A stretch of 49,038 bases of DNA from the NCBI RefSeq assembly GCF_014648095.1, contig NZ_BMQL01000033.1, positions 1 through 49,038 of the forward strand, written 5' to 3'. Within the stretch, counting starts at the first letter, position 1; each line of letters opens with the position of its first letter. Below the pieces are notes generated by a model. That model was not told where the DNA came from. It saw nothing but the letters and a program-made list of their open reading frames with translations, and ran no database searches. Origin of the DNA: Deinococcus ruber (lineage in GTDB: Bacteria > Deinococcota > Deinococci > Deinococcales > Deinococcaceae). The translations under genes were made by a program, and so were the position numbers. Positions 11,267 through 20,283 of the stretch are shown here, in pieces.

Positions 11267-11929
11267 TCAGCTTCCGGCCTTCACGCTGTCTGCGGCCCGC
11301 AGCACTGCCGCCAACCCCCCGGAAAAGCCTTCCAGACGCGCCCAGTCTTTCAGAAACGGCTGAGTCGCCGTCACGTCGTTGGGCACCACCAGCACCCGCA
11401 TTCCCGCCGCCGCCGCCGCACTGGCTCCGTTGTACGAATCCTCGATGGCGAGGCAGTTGGCAGGGGGCAGCCCCAGCCGCGCACACGCCAGCACATACAG
11501 CTCGGGGTCGGGCTTGACGCGGGCCACGTCGTCGCGGGTGGCTTCGGCCTCGAACACTCCGGCCAGTCCGTGATGCTCCAGCCACGGATCGACCCAGGCA
11601 TGAGAACTGCTGGTACACAGCGCCAGCCGCAGCCCTGCCGCCCGCGCCTGCTCCAGCACTTCGCGCACGCCGGGGCGCAGATCGGCGGTTTTCAGATCGG
11701 CGTGTACCCGCGCCTGCAATTCGGTGTGGACGTGCTCGCGCTGCGCCTGCACCGCTTCGGGCAGCCCAGCCCAGGGATCGAAGGCGTCCCAGGTGCCCAC
11801 GCCCTGCTGCCAGTCGCTGAGGGCCAGGGTGCGCCCGTGCCGGGTATACAGCGCTTCCCAGTGCCGGAATTCCGGCGTCTCGGTGTCCAAAATGGTGCCG
11901 TCGAAATCGAAGACCAGCGCTTGAATCAT
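11267..11929 (-). CDS. HAD-superfamily hydrolase (subfamily IA)
   Basis: 220 residues, soluble phosphatase fold. Motif I is FDFDGTILDTET, with the nucleophile Asp8 and acid/base Asp10. Motif II Thr/Ser lies in LCTSSSHAW, motif III Lys in VKPDPELYV, and motif IV in AIEDSYNGASAA. The helical cap sits between motifs I and II, as in the beta-phosphoglucomutase/phosphoglycolate phosphatase branch. The substrate cannot be chosen from sequence. TACACT is six bases before the ATG (11941-11936), the leaderless pattern. The neighbours are unrelated. Confidence 0.9.
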   Translation of the reverse strand: MIQALVFDFDGTILDTETPEFRHWEALYTRHGRTLALSDWQQGVGTWDAFDPWAGLPEAVQAQREHVHTELQARVHADLKTADLRPGVREVLEQARAAGLRLALCTSSSHAWVDPWLEHHGLAGVFEAEATRDDVARVKPDPELYVLACARLGLPPANCLAIEDSYNGASAAAAAGMRVLVVPNDVTATQPFLKDWARLEGFSGGLAAVLRAADSVKAGS

Positions 11930-12047
11930 GCAGGCAGTGTAGGGCGTGCGCGTCTGCCCCCTGTGTGCGGAAACCTGAAGCGTTCGGCTATCAATCGGTC
12001 ATCCGGGTCGGCGGAAGCGGAGGCGGCCCATCCGTTACCCTGAAGCC

Positions 12048-13592
12048 ATGTCCGAATCTTCGCCCACGGCTGACCTGACCCTGATCCTCGCCCGTACCCT
12101 GACGCTGAACGAGCGGATGCCGCAGGCCGAAGCGGTGCTGGTGGGTGCGGGCCGAGTGCTGGCGGTAGGCAGCCGCGAAGAACTGCACGCCCTGGCCCCG
12201 CGTGCCACGCTGCTCGATCACCGCGACTCGCTGCTGACGCCGGGCCTGACCGACGCGCACATTCATCTAGTGGGCTACGGCTTCTCGCTGGGGCAGCTGA
12301 ACCTGCACGGCTGCGGCAGCGTGTCCGAGGTGCAGCGGCGGCTGGCCGAGCGAGCGGCGGCGACCCCGGCAGGCGAGTGGGTGCGCGGCGGCGGGTTTCT
12401 GCTGAGCGAACTGGGCCTGACCGACTTCCCCGACGCGGCGCTGCTCGACGCCGTCAGTCCGCTGCATCCGGTGCTGCTGTACTCCCGCGACCTGCACATG
12501 GGGTGGGCTAACAGCGCCGCGCTGGAGCGAGCCGGAATTCACGCCGCCACACCCGACCCGGAAGGCGGCAGAATCGTGCGCCGTCCGGATGGACAGCCGT
12601 CCGGCATTTTGCTGGAGAATGCCGCCGACCTGCTGGCGTCACATATTCCCGCACCCAGCAAGGCCGAAACCCTGGCGGCTGCCCGGCGCGGCGCTGATGA
12701 TCTGGCAGCGCGTGGCTACGTGGGGGCGCACACCATGGCCTTCGAGGGGCCGGAAGCCCCACATGCTTTGGCGACGCTGGCGGCACGCGGAGAATTGCCG
12801 CTGAGAATCTGGGCCTGCCTGCCCCATGACCGGCTGCCGCTGGCCCGACAGCTGGGGCTGGGGCCGGGCAGCGGGGGCCTCTTCGAGTTCGGCGGCGTCA
12901 AGTTCTTTGCCGACGGCGCACTGGGCAGCCGCACCGCCCTGCTGCACGCGCCGGGCTTTGCCGACGGCAGCGGCACCGGCATCGCGCTCGATTCACCCGA
13001 GCTGATCCGCGAGCTGGGGCGGGAGGCGCTGGCGCTGGCGCTGATTCCTGTTACGCACGCCATCGGAGACCGCGCCAATACCGAAGTTCTGGACGCCTAC
13101 GACACTCTGCGCGACCTGGCTGCTCAGAAGGGGCTGCGCCTGCGGGTCGAACACGCCCAGCATCTGCGGCCCCAGGACATCGCCCGCTTCAGTGGCCTGA
13201 CGGTCAGCGCCCAGCCGATTCACCTTCAGGCCGATGGAGCCATGATCCGACGCCTGTTGCCGCACCTGGAGAACGGCAGTTACGCCTTCGCAGCGCTCAA
13301 GCAGGCCGGGGCGCTGCTGGCCTTCGGCTCGGACGCGCCGGTTGCGCCGCCAGACGTGCAGGCGAGCTTCGCAGCAGCCACGACGCGCATGGCCGACGAC
13401 GGCATTCCCCTGGCCCCGCACGAGGCACTGTCGGCAACCGACGTGCTGCACGCCTTTACACGTGGGCCTGCGCTGGCGGTGGGCTGGAAGGACGAGGGCA
13501 TCATCGCAGCGGGGGCGCGGTCGGCGTTCACGCTCTGGGACGAGCTGGGGGGGAATTGCCGGGCGCTGGTCTTTAAGGACAGTGAGGCGTGA
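12048..13592 (+). CDS. amidohydrolase family protein (YtcJ-like)
   Basis: 514 residues, metal-dependent hydrolase of the amidohydrolase superfamily. The HxH metal motif is in TDAHIHLVG (about 70-77), with further ligands in [16 protein letters not shown] and GSDAPVAPP. The N-terminal 60 residues form the small beta-sandwich of the family ([19 protein letters not shown]). YtcJ-like proteins carry many annotations (exoenzyme regulator AepA, imidazolonepropionase-like) without proven substrates. TACCCT stands six bases before the ATG (12036-12041) and there is no Shine-Dalgarno, so a leaderless mRNA is likely. The repeat-rich spacer begins at its stop codon. Confidence 0.9.
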   Translation: MSESSPTADLTLILARTLTLNERMPQAEAVLVGAGRVLAVGSREELHALAPRATLLDHRDSLLTPGLTDAHIHLVGYGFSLGQLNLHGCGSVSEVQRRLAERAAATPAGEWVRGGGFLLSELGLTDFPDAALLDAVSPLHPVLLYSRDLHMGWANSAALERAGIHAATPDPEGGRIVRRPDGQPSGILLENAADLLASHIPAPSKAETLAAARRGADDLAARGYVGAHTMAFEGPEAPHALATLAARGELPLRIWACLPHDRLPLARQLGLGPGSGGLFEFGGVKFFADGALGSRTALLHAPGFADGSGTGIALDSPELIRELGREALALALIPVTHAIGDRANTEVLDAYDTLRDLAAQKGLRLRVEHAQHLRPQDIARFSGLTVSAQPIHLQADGAMIRRLLPHLENGSYAFAALKQAGALLAFGSDAPVAPPDVQASFAAATTRMADDGIPLAPHEALSATDVLHAFTRGPALAVGWKDEGIIAAGARSAFTLWDELGGNCRALVFKDSEA

Positions 13593-13859
13593 TGGGTCGG
13601 ATACTGGCCTGCGATAAGGGTCAGCCCGAGCAGAAGGGTGCGTAAGGCGTGATGAGTGACGAGCCGGATACTGGTCTGTTTTGAAGATCAGCCTGAACAA
13701 AGGAGAACTGACGGGCGCTGCTGATTAGAAGAATGGGTGATGAGTGATGCGTGATGGGTCGGATACTGGCCTGTTTTGAAGATCAGCCGGAAGAAAACAG
13801 CAGTTCAGACCATCTGCCTTTCCGCATCACTCATCACGCATCACCCATCACCTCGTCCT
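13593..13859. repeat. repeat-rich convergent spacer (three direct repeats plus heptad inverted repeat)
   Basis: The gap between the amidohydrolase and ftsW has no gene. A unit of about 33-36 bases beginning CGGATACTGG(C/T)CTG and ending ATCAGCC(T/G)GAA occurs at 13665-13697 and 13760-13792, with a diverged copy at 13598-13633. Around the units run heptads of the form GTGATGN (13588-13597, 13648-13657, 13733-13757). The opposite-strand form ATCAC(T/C/G)C runs at 13822-13852. A perfect 15-base inverted match (13737-13751 with 13823-13837) encloses the third unit and could fold into a large hairpin just past the ftsW stop codon. It resembles the small non-coding repeats of Deinococcus genomes. 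Confidence 0.8.
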
Positions 13860-14951
13860 TCAGTCTGCCGCTGTCGGCACCAGTTCCACCGACGCTTCCT
13901 CCTGCGGCAGATTCCGCCGGACTTCACGCAGAGCCGAGTGGATCAGTGCGAAGGCGATGCTCATGGTGAGCATGCTGGAAAATCCGTAACTGACCAGCGG
14001 CAGCGGCACACCTGTGACCGGGAAGATGCCCGCCGCCACCGCCAGATTCACAAACGCCTGCCCCACCACCATGAACATCGCGCCCATCGCCAGAATGCTG
14101 GCCCCGTGAACTTGCGGATTCATCGGGCGTACCCGCGAGGCCATCTCTGCGACCTGAAGGGCGGCGCTGACCACCAGCCAGTACGCGAAGATCACCATCG
14201 TGACACCCAGCAGGCCCGTCGAGAAGCCCACCGAGGCGATGATCATATCGGTGTGGGCGGCGAAGTAGTCGAAGCGCGAGCCGTCTGGCCCCTGGCCCCA
14301 GAAACCGCCGTACCCCAGGTCGCGGTGGGCCTTCTCGATCTGGCTGAGCTGCGTTACGTCTCCGGCGGTATGAAGATCGAAACGGGCCGTGATATACGGA
14401 TGGCGCTCCAGATAGATGCTGACAAACGGCAGCGCCAGCAGCACGACCGCCATCACCAGCCCGGTGATATTGGTGAAGCGCACGCCCGCCGCGTACATCA
14501 GGACCAGGCCCAGCGAGAACATCAGCACCGTGCTGCCCAGGTCGGGTTCCAGCAGGACCAGCAGCGTGCTGAAGCCGATCATCAGGCTGGCGCTCAGCAG
14601 CTTGTGCTGCACGCCGCGCCGCGAAAAGAAGCTGGCGAGCTGGAGAATCAGTCCGATCTTGGCGAACTCGGACGGCTGAAACTGAAAGCCCGGCAGCAGC
14701 AGCCAGCGCTTGGTGCCGCTGCCCACACCGATCACCAGCACCAGCGCCAGCAGAATCAGCGTGACGACCCAGACGAGCGTGCCCATCTTCATAAAGGCCG
14801 TGGGGCGCAGCCGCGACAGCCCGAAGGTGATGAGCAGCGCCAGAATCACCTTGACGGCGTGGTCGGGCACCATACTCGGCTCGGAGGTCGCCAGCCCCAG
14901 CAGGCCCAGGATCAGCAGCATGGCCTGTGCGATCACCAGATTCAGGCTCAC
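13860..14951 (-). CDS. ftsW: FtsW/RodA/SpoVE family peptidoglycan polymerase, probably FtsW
   Basis: 363 residues with about ten membrane helices. SEDS proteins polymerise lipid II glycan chains at the septum (FtsW) or side wall (RodA). Family marks are GTKRWLLLPGFQFQPSEFAK at about 75-95 and, near the C-terminus, GIFPVTGVPLPLVSYGFSSM. The start is GTG at 14951, overlapping the murD stop by four bases, so the two are co-translated. The link to murD favours FtsW over RodA, but no partner penicillin-binding protein is nearby to settle it. Confidence 0.85.
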   Translation of the reverse strand: MSLNLVIAQAMLLILGLLGLATSEPSMVPDHAVKVILALLITFGLSRLRPTAFMKMGTLVWVVTLILLALVLVIGVGSGTKRWLLLPGFQFQPSEFAKIGLILQLASFFSRRGVQHKLLSASLMIGFSTLLVLLEPDLGSTVLMFSLGLVLMYAAGVRFTNITGLVMAVVLLALPFVSIYLERHPYITARFDLHTAGDVTQLSQIEKAHRDLGYGGFWGQGPDGSRFDYFAAHTDMIIASVGFSTGLLGVTMVIFAYWLVVSAALQVAEMASRVRPMNPQVHGASILAMGAMFMVVGQAFVNLAVAAGIFPVTGVPLPLVSYGFSSMLTMSIAFALIHSALREVRRNLPQEEASVELVPTAAD

Positions 14952-16396
14952 AGCTTCACCTCCTGGCTCTGAAGCTGCGTCAGAACGCGCTGGACTGCTC
15001 GCGTGAAGGCGTCGCCGCGCTCCTGGTAATCGCGGAAGGCGTCGAAACTCGTGCCGATGGGCGACAGCAGTACCGTGCCCTGCGGCGGGCCGTCCAGACT
15101 GAGCGCCCCGACAGCGGCCTGAACCGCGTTGTCCATCATCGCTTCACCGCTCTCGCCGCCCACCAGAAAGAAGGGCAGGCCCAGCGCACCCGCAAACTTC
15201 TCGCCGTCTTCCCCGAAGCCGATGACCCGCACGACCTTGCCCTGCGCCGCTTCCCGCAGCGGTTCCAGCTCCGCACCCTTGTCGCGCCCACCCACCAGCC
15301 ACGCCACCGGGGGTGCAGCCTGCTCCAGCGCCGCCTGTACCGCCAGCGTGCGTGTGGCGATGCTGTCGTTGATGAAACGCAGCGTGCCCGCAGCAGTCTG
15401 AAGGCGGGCCACCGTCTCGAAGCGCCCGTGCACTGCCCTGGCCTGCCGCAGCGCCGCCGCCAGCAACGCCGGGTCGGGTTCGCGGCCCAGGCGAGTCAGC
15501 AGCGCTTCTGCCGCCAGCAAAGCCGCCGCCGCATTGGCCGGATGGACGCCTTCCGGCAGCTCGGCTACCGGCAACACTTCGCGTCCACTCGCCAGCATCA
15601 GCCGCGCCGGGTCAAAGTGCATCACCTGTGCCCGCGTGGGCACGTCCAGCCCCGGCGCGAGAATCAGCACGTCACCCGGCGTCTGGTGCGCGGTGATGTT
15701 GCGCTTGGCCGCGTGGTACGCCTGCACGCTGCCGTGCCGATCCAGATGATCCACGCCCAGATTGCTGATGACCGCCACCGCCGGGCGAAAACTGGGCACG
15801 CGCTCCAGCTGGAAGCTCGACAGCTCGACCACCGCCACCTCTGCCTGCGCGATCACATCGAGCAGCGGCGGGTCGATGTTGCCGCCCTCGCGGGCCTTCA
15901 GTCCGTGCGAGCGCAGCAGTTCGGCAATCAGAACGGTGGTGCTGCCCTTGCCCGCCGTGCCGGTCACACCCACCATCGGCACGTCTGGAAAGGCGCGGTA
16001 CGCCAGTTCCACTTCACCCAGAATCTCTGCCCCGCCTGCGCTCAGCCGCAGCAGATCGGGGTGGTCGATGGGCACGCCCGGCGCGGCAACCACGCGGGTA
16101 TACGGGCGGGCCGGGTCGCCCTGCACAAAGCCCAGCTGGGTCATCAGTTCCAGATCCTGCGGGGCGGGGCGGGCGTCGTACCATTCGGCTCCCTCGCCCC
16201 GCGCCGCCAGAAACCGCGCCACTCCGCGCCCGCTGCGGCCCAGGCCATAAATCAGCGTGGAAACCTCAGGACGAGTGCCGCTCTGTCTGTCCTGCGCCGT
16301 TCCCGCGTCTATGTTCCTGATTGATGTGGCAGGATCAGTCGGGGCGGCCCTCCTTCTCTCTTGCTCCGTTCCCGCGTCTGTGTTCCTGATGGTCAT
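14948..16396 (-). CDS. murD: UDP-N-acetylmuramoylalanine--D-glutamate ligase
   Basis: Adds D-glutamate to UDP-MurNAc-L-Ala in the cytoplasm, using ATP. The N-terminal UDP-binding domain begins at IYGLGRSGRGVARF. The ATP loop GTAGKGSTTVLIAE lies in the central domain. The C-terminal domain contains the usual FINDSIATR and VWLVGG-like (VAWLVGGRDKG) stretches. From the ATG at 16396 the protein has 482 residues, about 45 more than usual. The extra N-terminus contains IRNTDAGTE and IRNIDAGTA, a duplication caused by a 25-base DNA repeat. No ATG, GTG or TTG lies in frame between it and the conserved region, so the extension is probably translated. TACGCT is six bases before the ATG. Confidence 0.93.
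   Translation of the reverse strand: MTIRNTDAGTEQERRRAAPTDPATSIRNIDAGTAQDRQSGTRPEVSTLIYGLGRSGRGVARFLAARGEGAEWYDARPAPQDLELMTQLGFVQGDPARPYTRVVAAPGVPIDHPDLLRLSAGGAEILGEVELAYRAFPDVPMVGVTGTAGKGSTTVLIAELLRSHGLKAREGGNIDPPLLDVIAQAEVAVVELSSFQLERVPSFRPAVAVISNLGVDHLDRHGSVQAYHAAKRNITAHQTPGDVLILAPGLDVPTRAQVMHFDPARLMLASGREVLPVAELPEGVHPANAAAALLAAEALLTRLGREPDPALLAAALRQARAVHGRFETVARLQTAAGTLRFINDSIATRTLAVQAALEQAAPPVAWLVGGRDKGAELEPLREAAQGKVVRVIGFGEDGEKFAGALGLPFFLVGGESGEAMMDNAVQAAVGALSLDGPPQGTVLLSPIGTSFDAFRDYQERGDAFTRAVQRVLTQLQSQEVKL
16298..16391. repeat. 25-base direct repeat inside the murD 5' end
   Basis: Two copies, at 16298-16322 and 16367-16391, of a 25-base unit beginning CCGTTCCCGCGTCT and ending GTTCCTGAT, with one mismatch. 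They are 69 bases apart (23 codons), so the repeat preserves the murD frame and duplicates the peptide IRNxDAGT. Confidence 0.85.
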
Positions 16397-16488
16397 TGTC
16401 ACAGCGTAGCTAAAAACTTTGAGCAGATGGATGAGCCTGCGGGTGCGCCCTGCCTGTGCGGGGCGGCCCTGCGCCTTAAGCTGAAGCC

Positions 16489-17334
16489 ATGCGTCTTCAT
16501 TCATGGCTCGTGCTGACGGTTCTTGGCCTCGCCCCGTTCGCTGCTCAGGCGGCCACGCAGCCCCCTGCCCCGGTGCTGGTCACGTCTGCGGGCAATGAAG
16601 ACAGCATGTTGCTGGGTGTGTGGGACGGGAAGCGCTGGATTTCGCCGCCCGCTGCCGCGCCGCTGGTGTGGGGCAACACCGTGTACCGGGTGCAGGGTCT
16701 GAGCGGCTCCAGCGTGAATGCGGTGGGTGGCTCACCCGTGTCGTTCGATGCCCCCTGCCCAGACGCCTTCAGCGTCACGCTCACGCCCAACCGCGTGCCG
16801 AACGCGACCCAGCTCGCCACCCGCGCCGACCTGAACGCCCGCCCGCGCCCGGTCACGGCGCTGCCGATTCAGCATTCGCTGTATGCGGGCGCGGTACAGG
16901 CCGAGCTGGTCCGGCGCGGCCTGAAGAATCCGGTGGTGCAGATTCGCAGCGTCACACGCGCCGATCTGGACGGCAACGGCAGCGACGAAATCATCATCGA
17001 GGCGACCCACTTTGCCGAAAACACTGCGGGCGATCCGCTGCCGCCCGTGAATGCCCAGGCGGGCGATTATTCGGTGCTGCTGCTGCGCTTCGTGGTGAAC
17101 GGGCAGGTGAAAACGGCGGTGCTGGGGGCCGACGTGGTGCTGAAATCTGGCACCATCGATGCCCCGCGCAACGGGCTGCGCGAGCGGCTGGAAGGTATCG
17201 CAGACCTGAACGGCGACGGGCGCATGGAACTCGTGACGTCCGAAAGTTATTACGAGGGCGACACGCTCGATGCCCTGACCTGGACACCCGCGCAGGGGCC
17301 AAAGCGGGTGCTGGAAACGGGCTGCGGAGCGTAA
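16489..17334 (+). CDS. secreted protein with DxDGNG / DxNGDG calcium-loop-like motifs
   Basis: 281 residues. Residues 1-21 are a clear Sec signal peptide (LVLTVLGLAPFAAQA, cleavage after AQA). The mature part carries two acidic loops, ADLDGNGSDEIIIEA (about 161-175) and ADLNGDGRMELVTSE (about 239-253), resembling the Ca-binding loops of FG-GAP/VCBS or dockerin-type repeats. No enzyme motif is visible and I do not recognise a family. It diverges from murD; both genes have leaderless-type boxes (here TAAGCT at 16477-16482, six bases before ATG). It may be envelope-associated, but that is only inferred from the signal peptide and position. Confidence 0.75.
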   Translation: MRLHSWLVLTVLGLAPFAAQAATQPPAPVLVTSAGNEDSMLLGVWDGKRWISPPAAAPLVWGNTVYRVQGLSGSSVNAVGGSPVSFDAPCPDAFSVTLTPNRVPNATQLATRADLNARPRPVTALPIQHSLYAGAVQAELVRRGLKNPVVQIRSVTRADLDGNGSDEIIIEATHFAENTAGDPLPPVNAQAGDYSVLLLRFVVNGQVKTAVLGADVVLKSGTIDAPRNGLRERLEGIADLNGDGRMELVTSESYYEGDTLDALTWTPAQGPKRVLETGCGA

Positions 17335-17341
17335 GGAAGGG

Positions 17342-17381
17342 GAGTGGGAACGGCGGCAAGCTGCCTGAGCCGTTCCCACTC
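17342..17381. repeat. 40-base palindromic repeat, copy B (convergent junction)
   Basis: GAGTGGGAACGG and CCGTTCCCACTC flank a 16-base loop. The stem lengthens to 16 bp with the neighbouring bases (17339-17384). It is the reverse complement of copy A at 5228-5267 with two differences. Like copy A it lies between convergent genes, here the secreted protein and the GMC oxidoreductase, right after a stop codon. Confidence 0.8.
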
Positions 17382-17422
17382 CCCCTCCCTTCTTCCTACT
17401 TCCGTCTAATCGCTACTGCCGT

Positions 17423-19045
17423 CTAATCGTCGGCGCTGACTGCCTCCTGCCTGCTTGCCCGCGCCGCAGCGGGCCGCCCCAGGATCAGGTCGGCGGCTTT
17501 CTCGGCAATCATGATGGTGGGCGCGTTGGTGTTGCCGCGCACGATCTCGGGCATGACGCTGGCGTCGGCCACCCACAGACGTTCCAGACCGTGCACTTTC
17601 AGGGTGTCGTCCACCACTGCCAGTTCGTCGTGTCCCATTTTGCATGTGCCCACCGGATGATAGATGGTCATGGCCTGCGCCCGCACGTGCGCTTCGAGTC
17701 CGGCGCGGTCGGTGATATCGGCCCCCGGCATCACCTCGTCTCTGCGGTGCAGATCGAGCGGGGCGGCGAGGGCGGCCCGGCGGCCCAGTTCCAGCCCGGC
17801 AATCAGCACGTCCATATCGGCAGGGTCGCTCAGATAGTTGGGTTCGATCAGCGGGGCCTGCTGCGGGTCGGCACTCGCCAGCCGAATCCGGCCCCGGCTG
17901 GCAGGCTTAATGAGCGACGGCAGCAGCGTGAAATGGTAGCCGTCCAATTCGACGAAGCCGTGATCGATGAACAGCGCCGGGCCGTTGTGGTATTGCAAAT
18001 CGGGCGCGTCCAGCTCGGGCCGAGTCTTCAGGAAGCCGCCCGTCTCCGCGATGTTGGACACCAACATGCCCTGCTGCTCGCTCATGTACAGGCCCATCTG
18101 CGCCTCGCTCAGCGCGTCTTTCAGGCCGGGCGTGTCGGTGGCGTACACCAGCGGCACGAACACATGATCCTGAAGATTCTGCCCCACGCCCGGCAACTCG
18201 TGCAGCACGGGAATGCCTGCCGCCTCCAGTTGCGTGCGCTCGCCCACGCCCGACAGCATCAGCAGGTGCGGCGAGGTGATGGCTCCGGCGCTCAGAATCA
18301 CGCCACGGGCCGCATGAACGGTGTGCGTTTCGCCGTCCTGCATGTACTGCACGCCCACTGCCGCGCCGTTTTCCAGCAGCACCCGCGTGACGTGCGCCCC
18401 GGTCAGGGCTTCCAGATTGGGCCGCCCCAGCGCCGGGCGCAGATACCCGCTGACGGTGCTCCAGCGAACGCCGCCCTTCTGCGTCACCTGATAGCGGCCC
18501 ACACCTTCCTGCGACGCTCCGTTGAAATCGCTGCTGTGCGGATAGCCAAGCGACTCGAATCCTTCCACGATGGCGTCACAGATGGGGTTGGTATAGCGGC
18601 GGTTTTCGACGTGCAGCGGCCCGCCCGCCCCGTGAAACTCGCTCGCGCCGTCTTCATTGTCTTCGGCCCGGATGAAGTACGGCAGCACGTCGTCGTAGCT
18701 CCAGCCCGCGTTGCCCTGCTCGGCCCAGGCGTCGTAGTCGGCCCTGTTGCCCCGGATATAGATCATGGCGTTGATGCTGCTGCACCCGCCCAGCATCTTG
18801 CCGCGCGGCCAGTACAGCTTGCGCCCGTCCAGATGCTCCTGCGGCTCGGTTTCATAATTCCAGTCGAGCGGCGACTTGAACAGCTTCGGAAACGCTGCCG
18901 GAATGCCGATCTCTGGGGCGCTGTCGGGCACTCCGGCTTCCAGCAGCAGCACGCGGCATGCTCCGTCTTCGCTCAGGCGATTTGCCAGCACACAACCTGC
19001 CGACCCCGCGCCCACGATCACAAAATCCACCGCAGTCTCTGTCAT
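17423..19045 (-). CDS. GMC family FAD-dependent oxidoreductase (choline dehydrogenase-like)
   Basis: 540 residues. The N-terminal FAD-binding motif is DFVIVGAGSAGCVLANRL (GxGxxG). The GMC signature is near GGCSSINAMIYIRG, and the C-terminal active-site region is MTIYHPVGTCKMG followed by LWVADASVMPEIVRGNTNAP, with the His and Asn pair used by the family. It oxidises an alcohol group. The best fit is the choline/alcohol dehydrogenase branch, but no betaine genes are nearby. The start MTETAVDF at 19045 puts the FAD motif at the usual position; the frame runs upstream to 19114 without homology-like sequence. The neighbours are a secreted protein and mraY, so its pathway is unclear. Confidence 0.92.
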   Translation of the reverse strand: MTETAVDFVIVGAGSAGCVLANRLSEDGACRVLLLEAGVPDSAPEIGIPAAFPKLFKSPLDWNYETEPQEHLDGRKLYWPRGKMLGGCSSINAMIYIRGNRADYDAWAEQGNAGWSYDDVLPYFIRAEDNEDGASEFHGAGGPLHVENRRYTNPICDAIVEGFESLGYPHSSDFNGASQEGVGRYQVTQKGGVRWSTVSGYLRPALGRPNLEALTGAHVTRVLLENGAAVGVQYMQDGETHTVHAARGVILSAGAITSPHLLMLSGVGERTQLEAAGIPVLHELPGVGQNLQDHVFVPLVYATDTPGLKDALSEAQMGLYMSEQQGMLVSNIAETGGFLKTRPELDAPDLQYHNGPALFIDHGFVELDGYHFTLLPSLIKPASRGRIRLASADPQQAPLIEPNYLSDPADMDVLIAGLELGRRAALAAPLDLHRRDEVMPGADITDRAGLEAHVRAQAMTIYHPVGTCKMGHDELAVVDDTLKVHGLERLWVADASVMPEIVRGNTNAPTIMIAEKAADLILGRPAAARASRQEAVSADD

Positions 19046-19199
19046 AGGACATCCTCCGGCGAGACGGGTCGGCGGACGGGATGAAGGGAGCAGGCAGCCC
19101 GGAGCCGCAGACATGAATTCTCGTTGCGGTCAGTGTGCGCCCGCCATCGGAAGCCAAAAAGCAGCATTCATCACAATGTTTTGAGGGCTGGGCTTCCTC

Positions 19200-20126
19200 T
19201 CAGATGACGGGAAGTGTTCCGCGCAGCACGCTCCACACCAGCGCCGTGCCGAGCGCCGTGATGATCCAGAAGCGCAGCGTCACGTGGGTTTCGGGCCAGC
19301 CGAGTTCCTCGAAGTGGTGCTGAATGGGCGACATACGGAACAGCCGCTTGCCCCCGGTACGCCGGAAATACAGCACCTGAAGCACCACGCTGAGCACTGC
19401 CACCACCGGAATAACAGCCGAGATCGGCAGCAGCCATACGTCGGCATGCAGGATGTATGCGCCCGCCGCCACTCCGCCAATCGCGTGCGATCCCATGTCG
19501 CCCATGAACACGCGGGCCGGGTGAGCGTTGAACCACAGAAAGCCCAGGATGACGCCCACCATCAGCACCGAAACCGGCGACACGCCCAGCAGCGGCAGCA
19601 GCACGATGATGCTGACGCCGCCCAGCAGTCCGTCGAGGCCATCGGTGAAGTTGAAGGCGTTGACCGCGCCCACCATCACGAGGGTGTACAGCACGATATC
19701 GCCGTAGAGACCCAGGCCATGCACCCAGGTGTGCGGCGCGAGCGGCGCGGCGAAGATCGCGAAGATCAGGCCCACCAGAAATTGCAGCGGGAATTTCTCG
19801 CGGGCCAGCAGTTCCTTCTTGCCGCCCACCATGCGCGAGCGGATCTTCAGCAGATCGTCGACCAGACCGATGGCCCCCATGCCCAGCGCCGCCAGGATGA
19901 GCAGCAGTTCCTTCTGGCCGCCGCCGTGCCCGGTCAGGTACATTCCCAGCCAGCACAGCACCATCGCCAGCACGAAGCCGATGCCGCCAGCGGTGGGCGT
20001 GCCTTCCTTTTTCAGGTGCGTCTGCGGGCCTTCCTGACGGATCGGCTGCCCCCAGCCATAGCGCTTGGCGAACATGATGAACAGGCCGACCAGAAACCAC
20101 GACAGCAGCGCAGCGACGACCATCAT
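19200..20126 (-). CDS. mraY: phospho-N-acetylmuramoyl-pentapeptide-transferase
   Basis: Membrane enzyme that links UDP-MurNAc-pentapeptide to undecaprenyl phosphate, forming lipid I. It has 308 residues and about ten helices. Characteristic motifs are [19 protein letters not shown] near the N-terminus, [13 protein letters not shown] (metal-binding DGLDG), [12 protein letters not shown], and [11 protein letters not shown] (the HHH region, here QHH). It is shorter than the 360-residue E. coli enzyme because the N-terminus is reduced. The start is one of two tandem ATGs (20126/20123) after GGTGG; an in-frame ATG at 20183 would add a charged non-family leader. It is not in an operon with murD/ftsW, which lie about 3 kb further on in the same direction. 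Confidence 0.95.
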   Translation of the reverse strand: MMVVAALLSWFLVGLFIMFAKRYGWGQPIRQEGPQTHLKKEGTPTAGGIGFVLAMVLCWLGMYLTGHGGGQKELLLILAALGMGAIGLVDDLLKIRSRMVGGKKELLAREKFPLQFLVGLIFAIFAAPLAPHTWVHGLGLYGDIVLYTLVMVGAVNAFNFTDGLDGLLGGVSIIVLLPLLGVSPVSVLMVGVILGFLWFNAHPARVFMGDMGSHAIGGVAAGAYILHADVWLLPISAVIPVVAVLSVVLQVLYFRRTGGKRLFRMSPIQHHFEELGWPETHVTLRFWIITALGTALVWSVLRGTLPVI

Positions 20127-20202
20127 GGGCGGACCACCGGAACGGACTGAAAGGAAAAGACGTGTGACATATGTTGCGGGCAAGGTATCACGGAGGAACG
20201 GG

Positions 20203-20230
20203 GCGTTTGGGAACGGTGCGGCCCAAACGC
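20203..20230. promoter_or_regulatory. palindrome in the leader of the molybdopterin oxidoreductase gene
   Basis: GCGTTTGGG and CCCAAACGC form a perfect 9-bp inverted repeat around a 10-base spacer. TATGCT (20232-20237) follows immediately, and the gene starts at 20284. It could be an operator over a promoter or a 5' hairpin. It lies between the divergent mraY and oxidoreductase genes, so a role as terminator is unlikely. Confidence 0.45.
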
Positions 20231-20283
20231 TCTATGCTGGAGGCACCGAACACCAGTCCACCGCTCTTTCCGGAGGTTTCCAG

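Noticed and set aside
13588..13852. CRISPR array
   Set aside because: Repeats are irregular, overlap one another and have no regular unique spacers; no cas genes are nearby.
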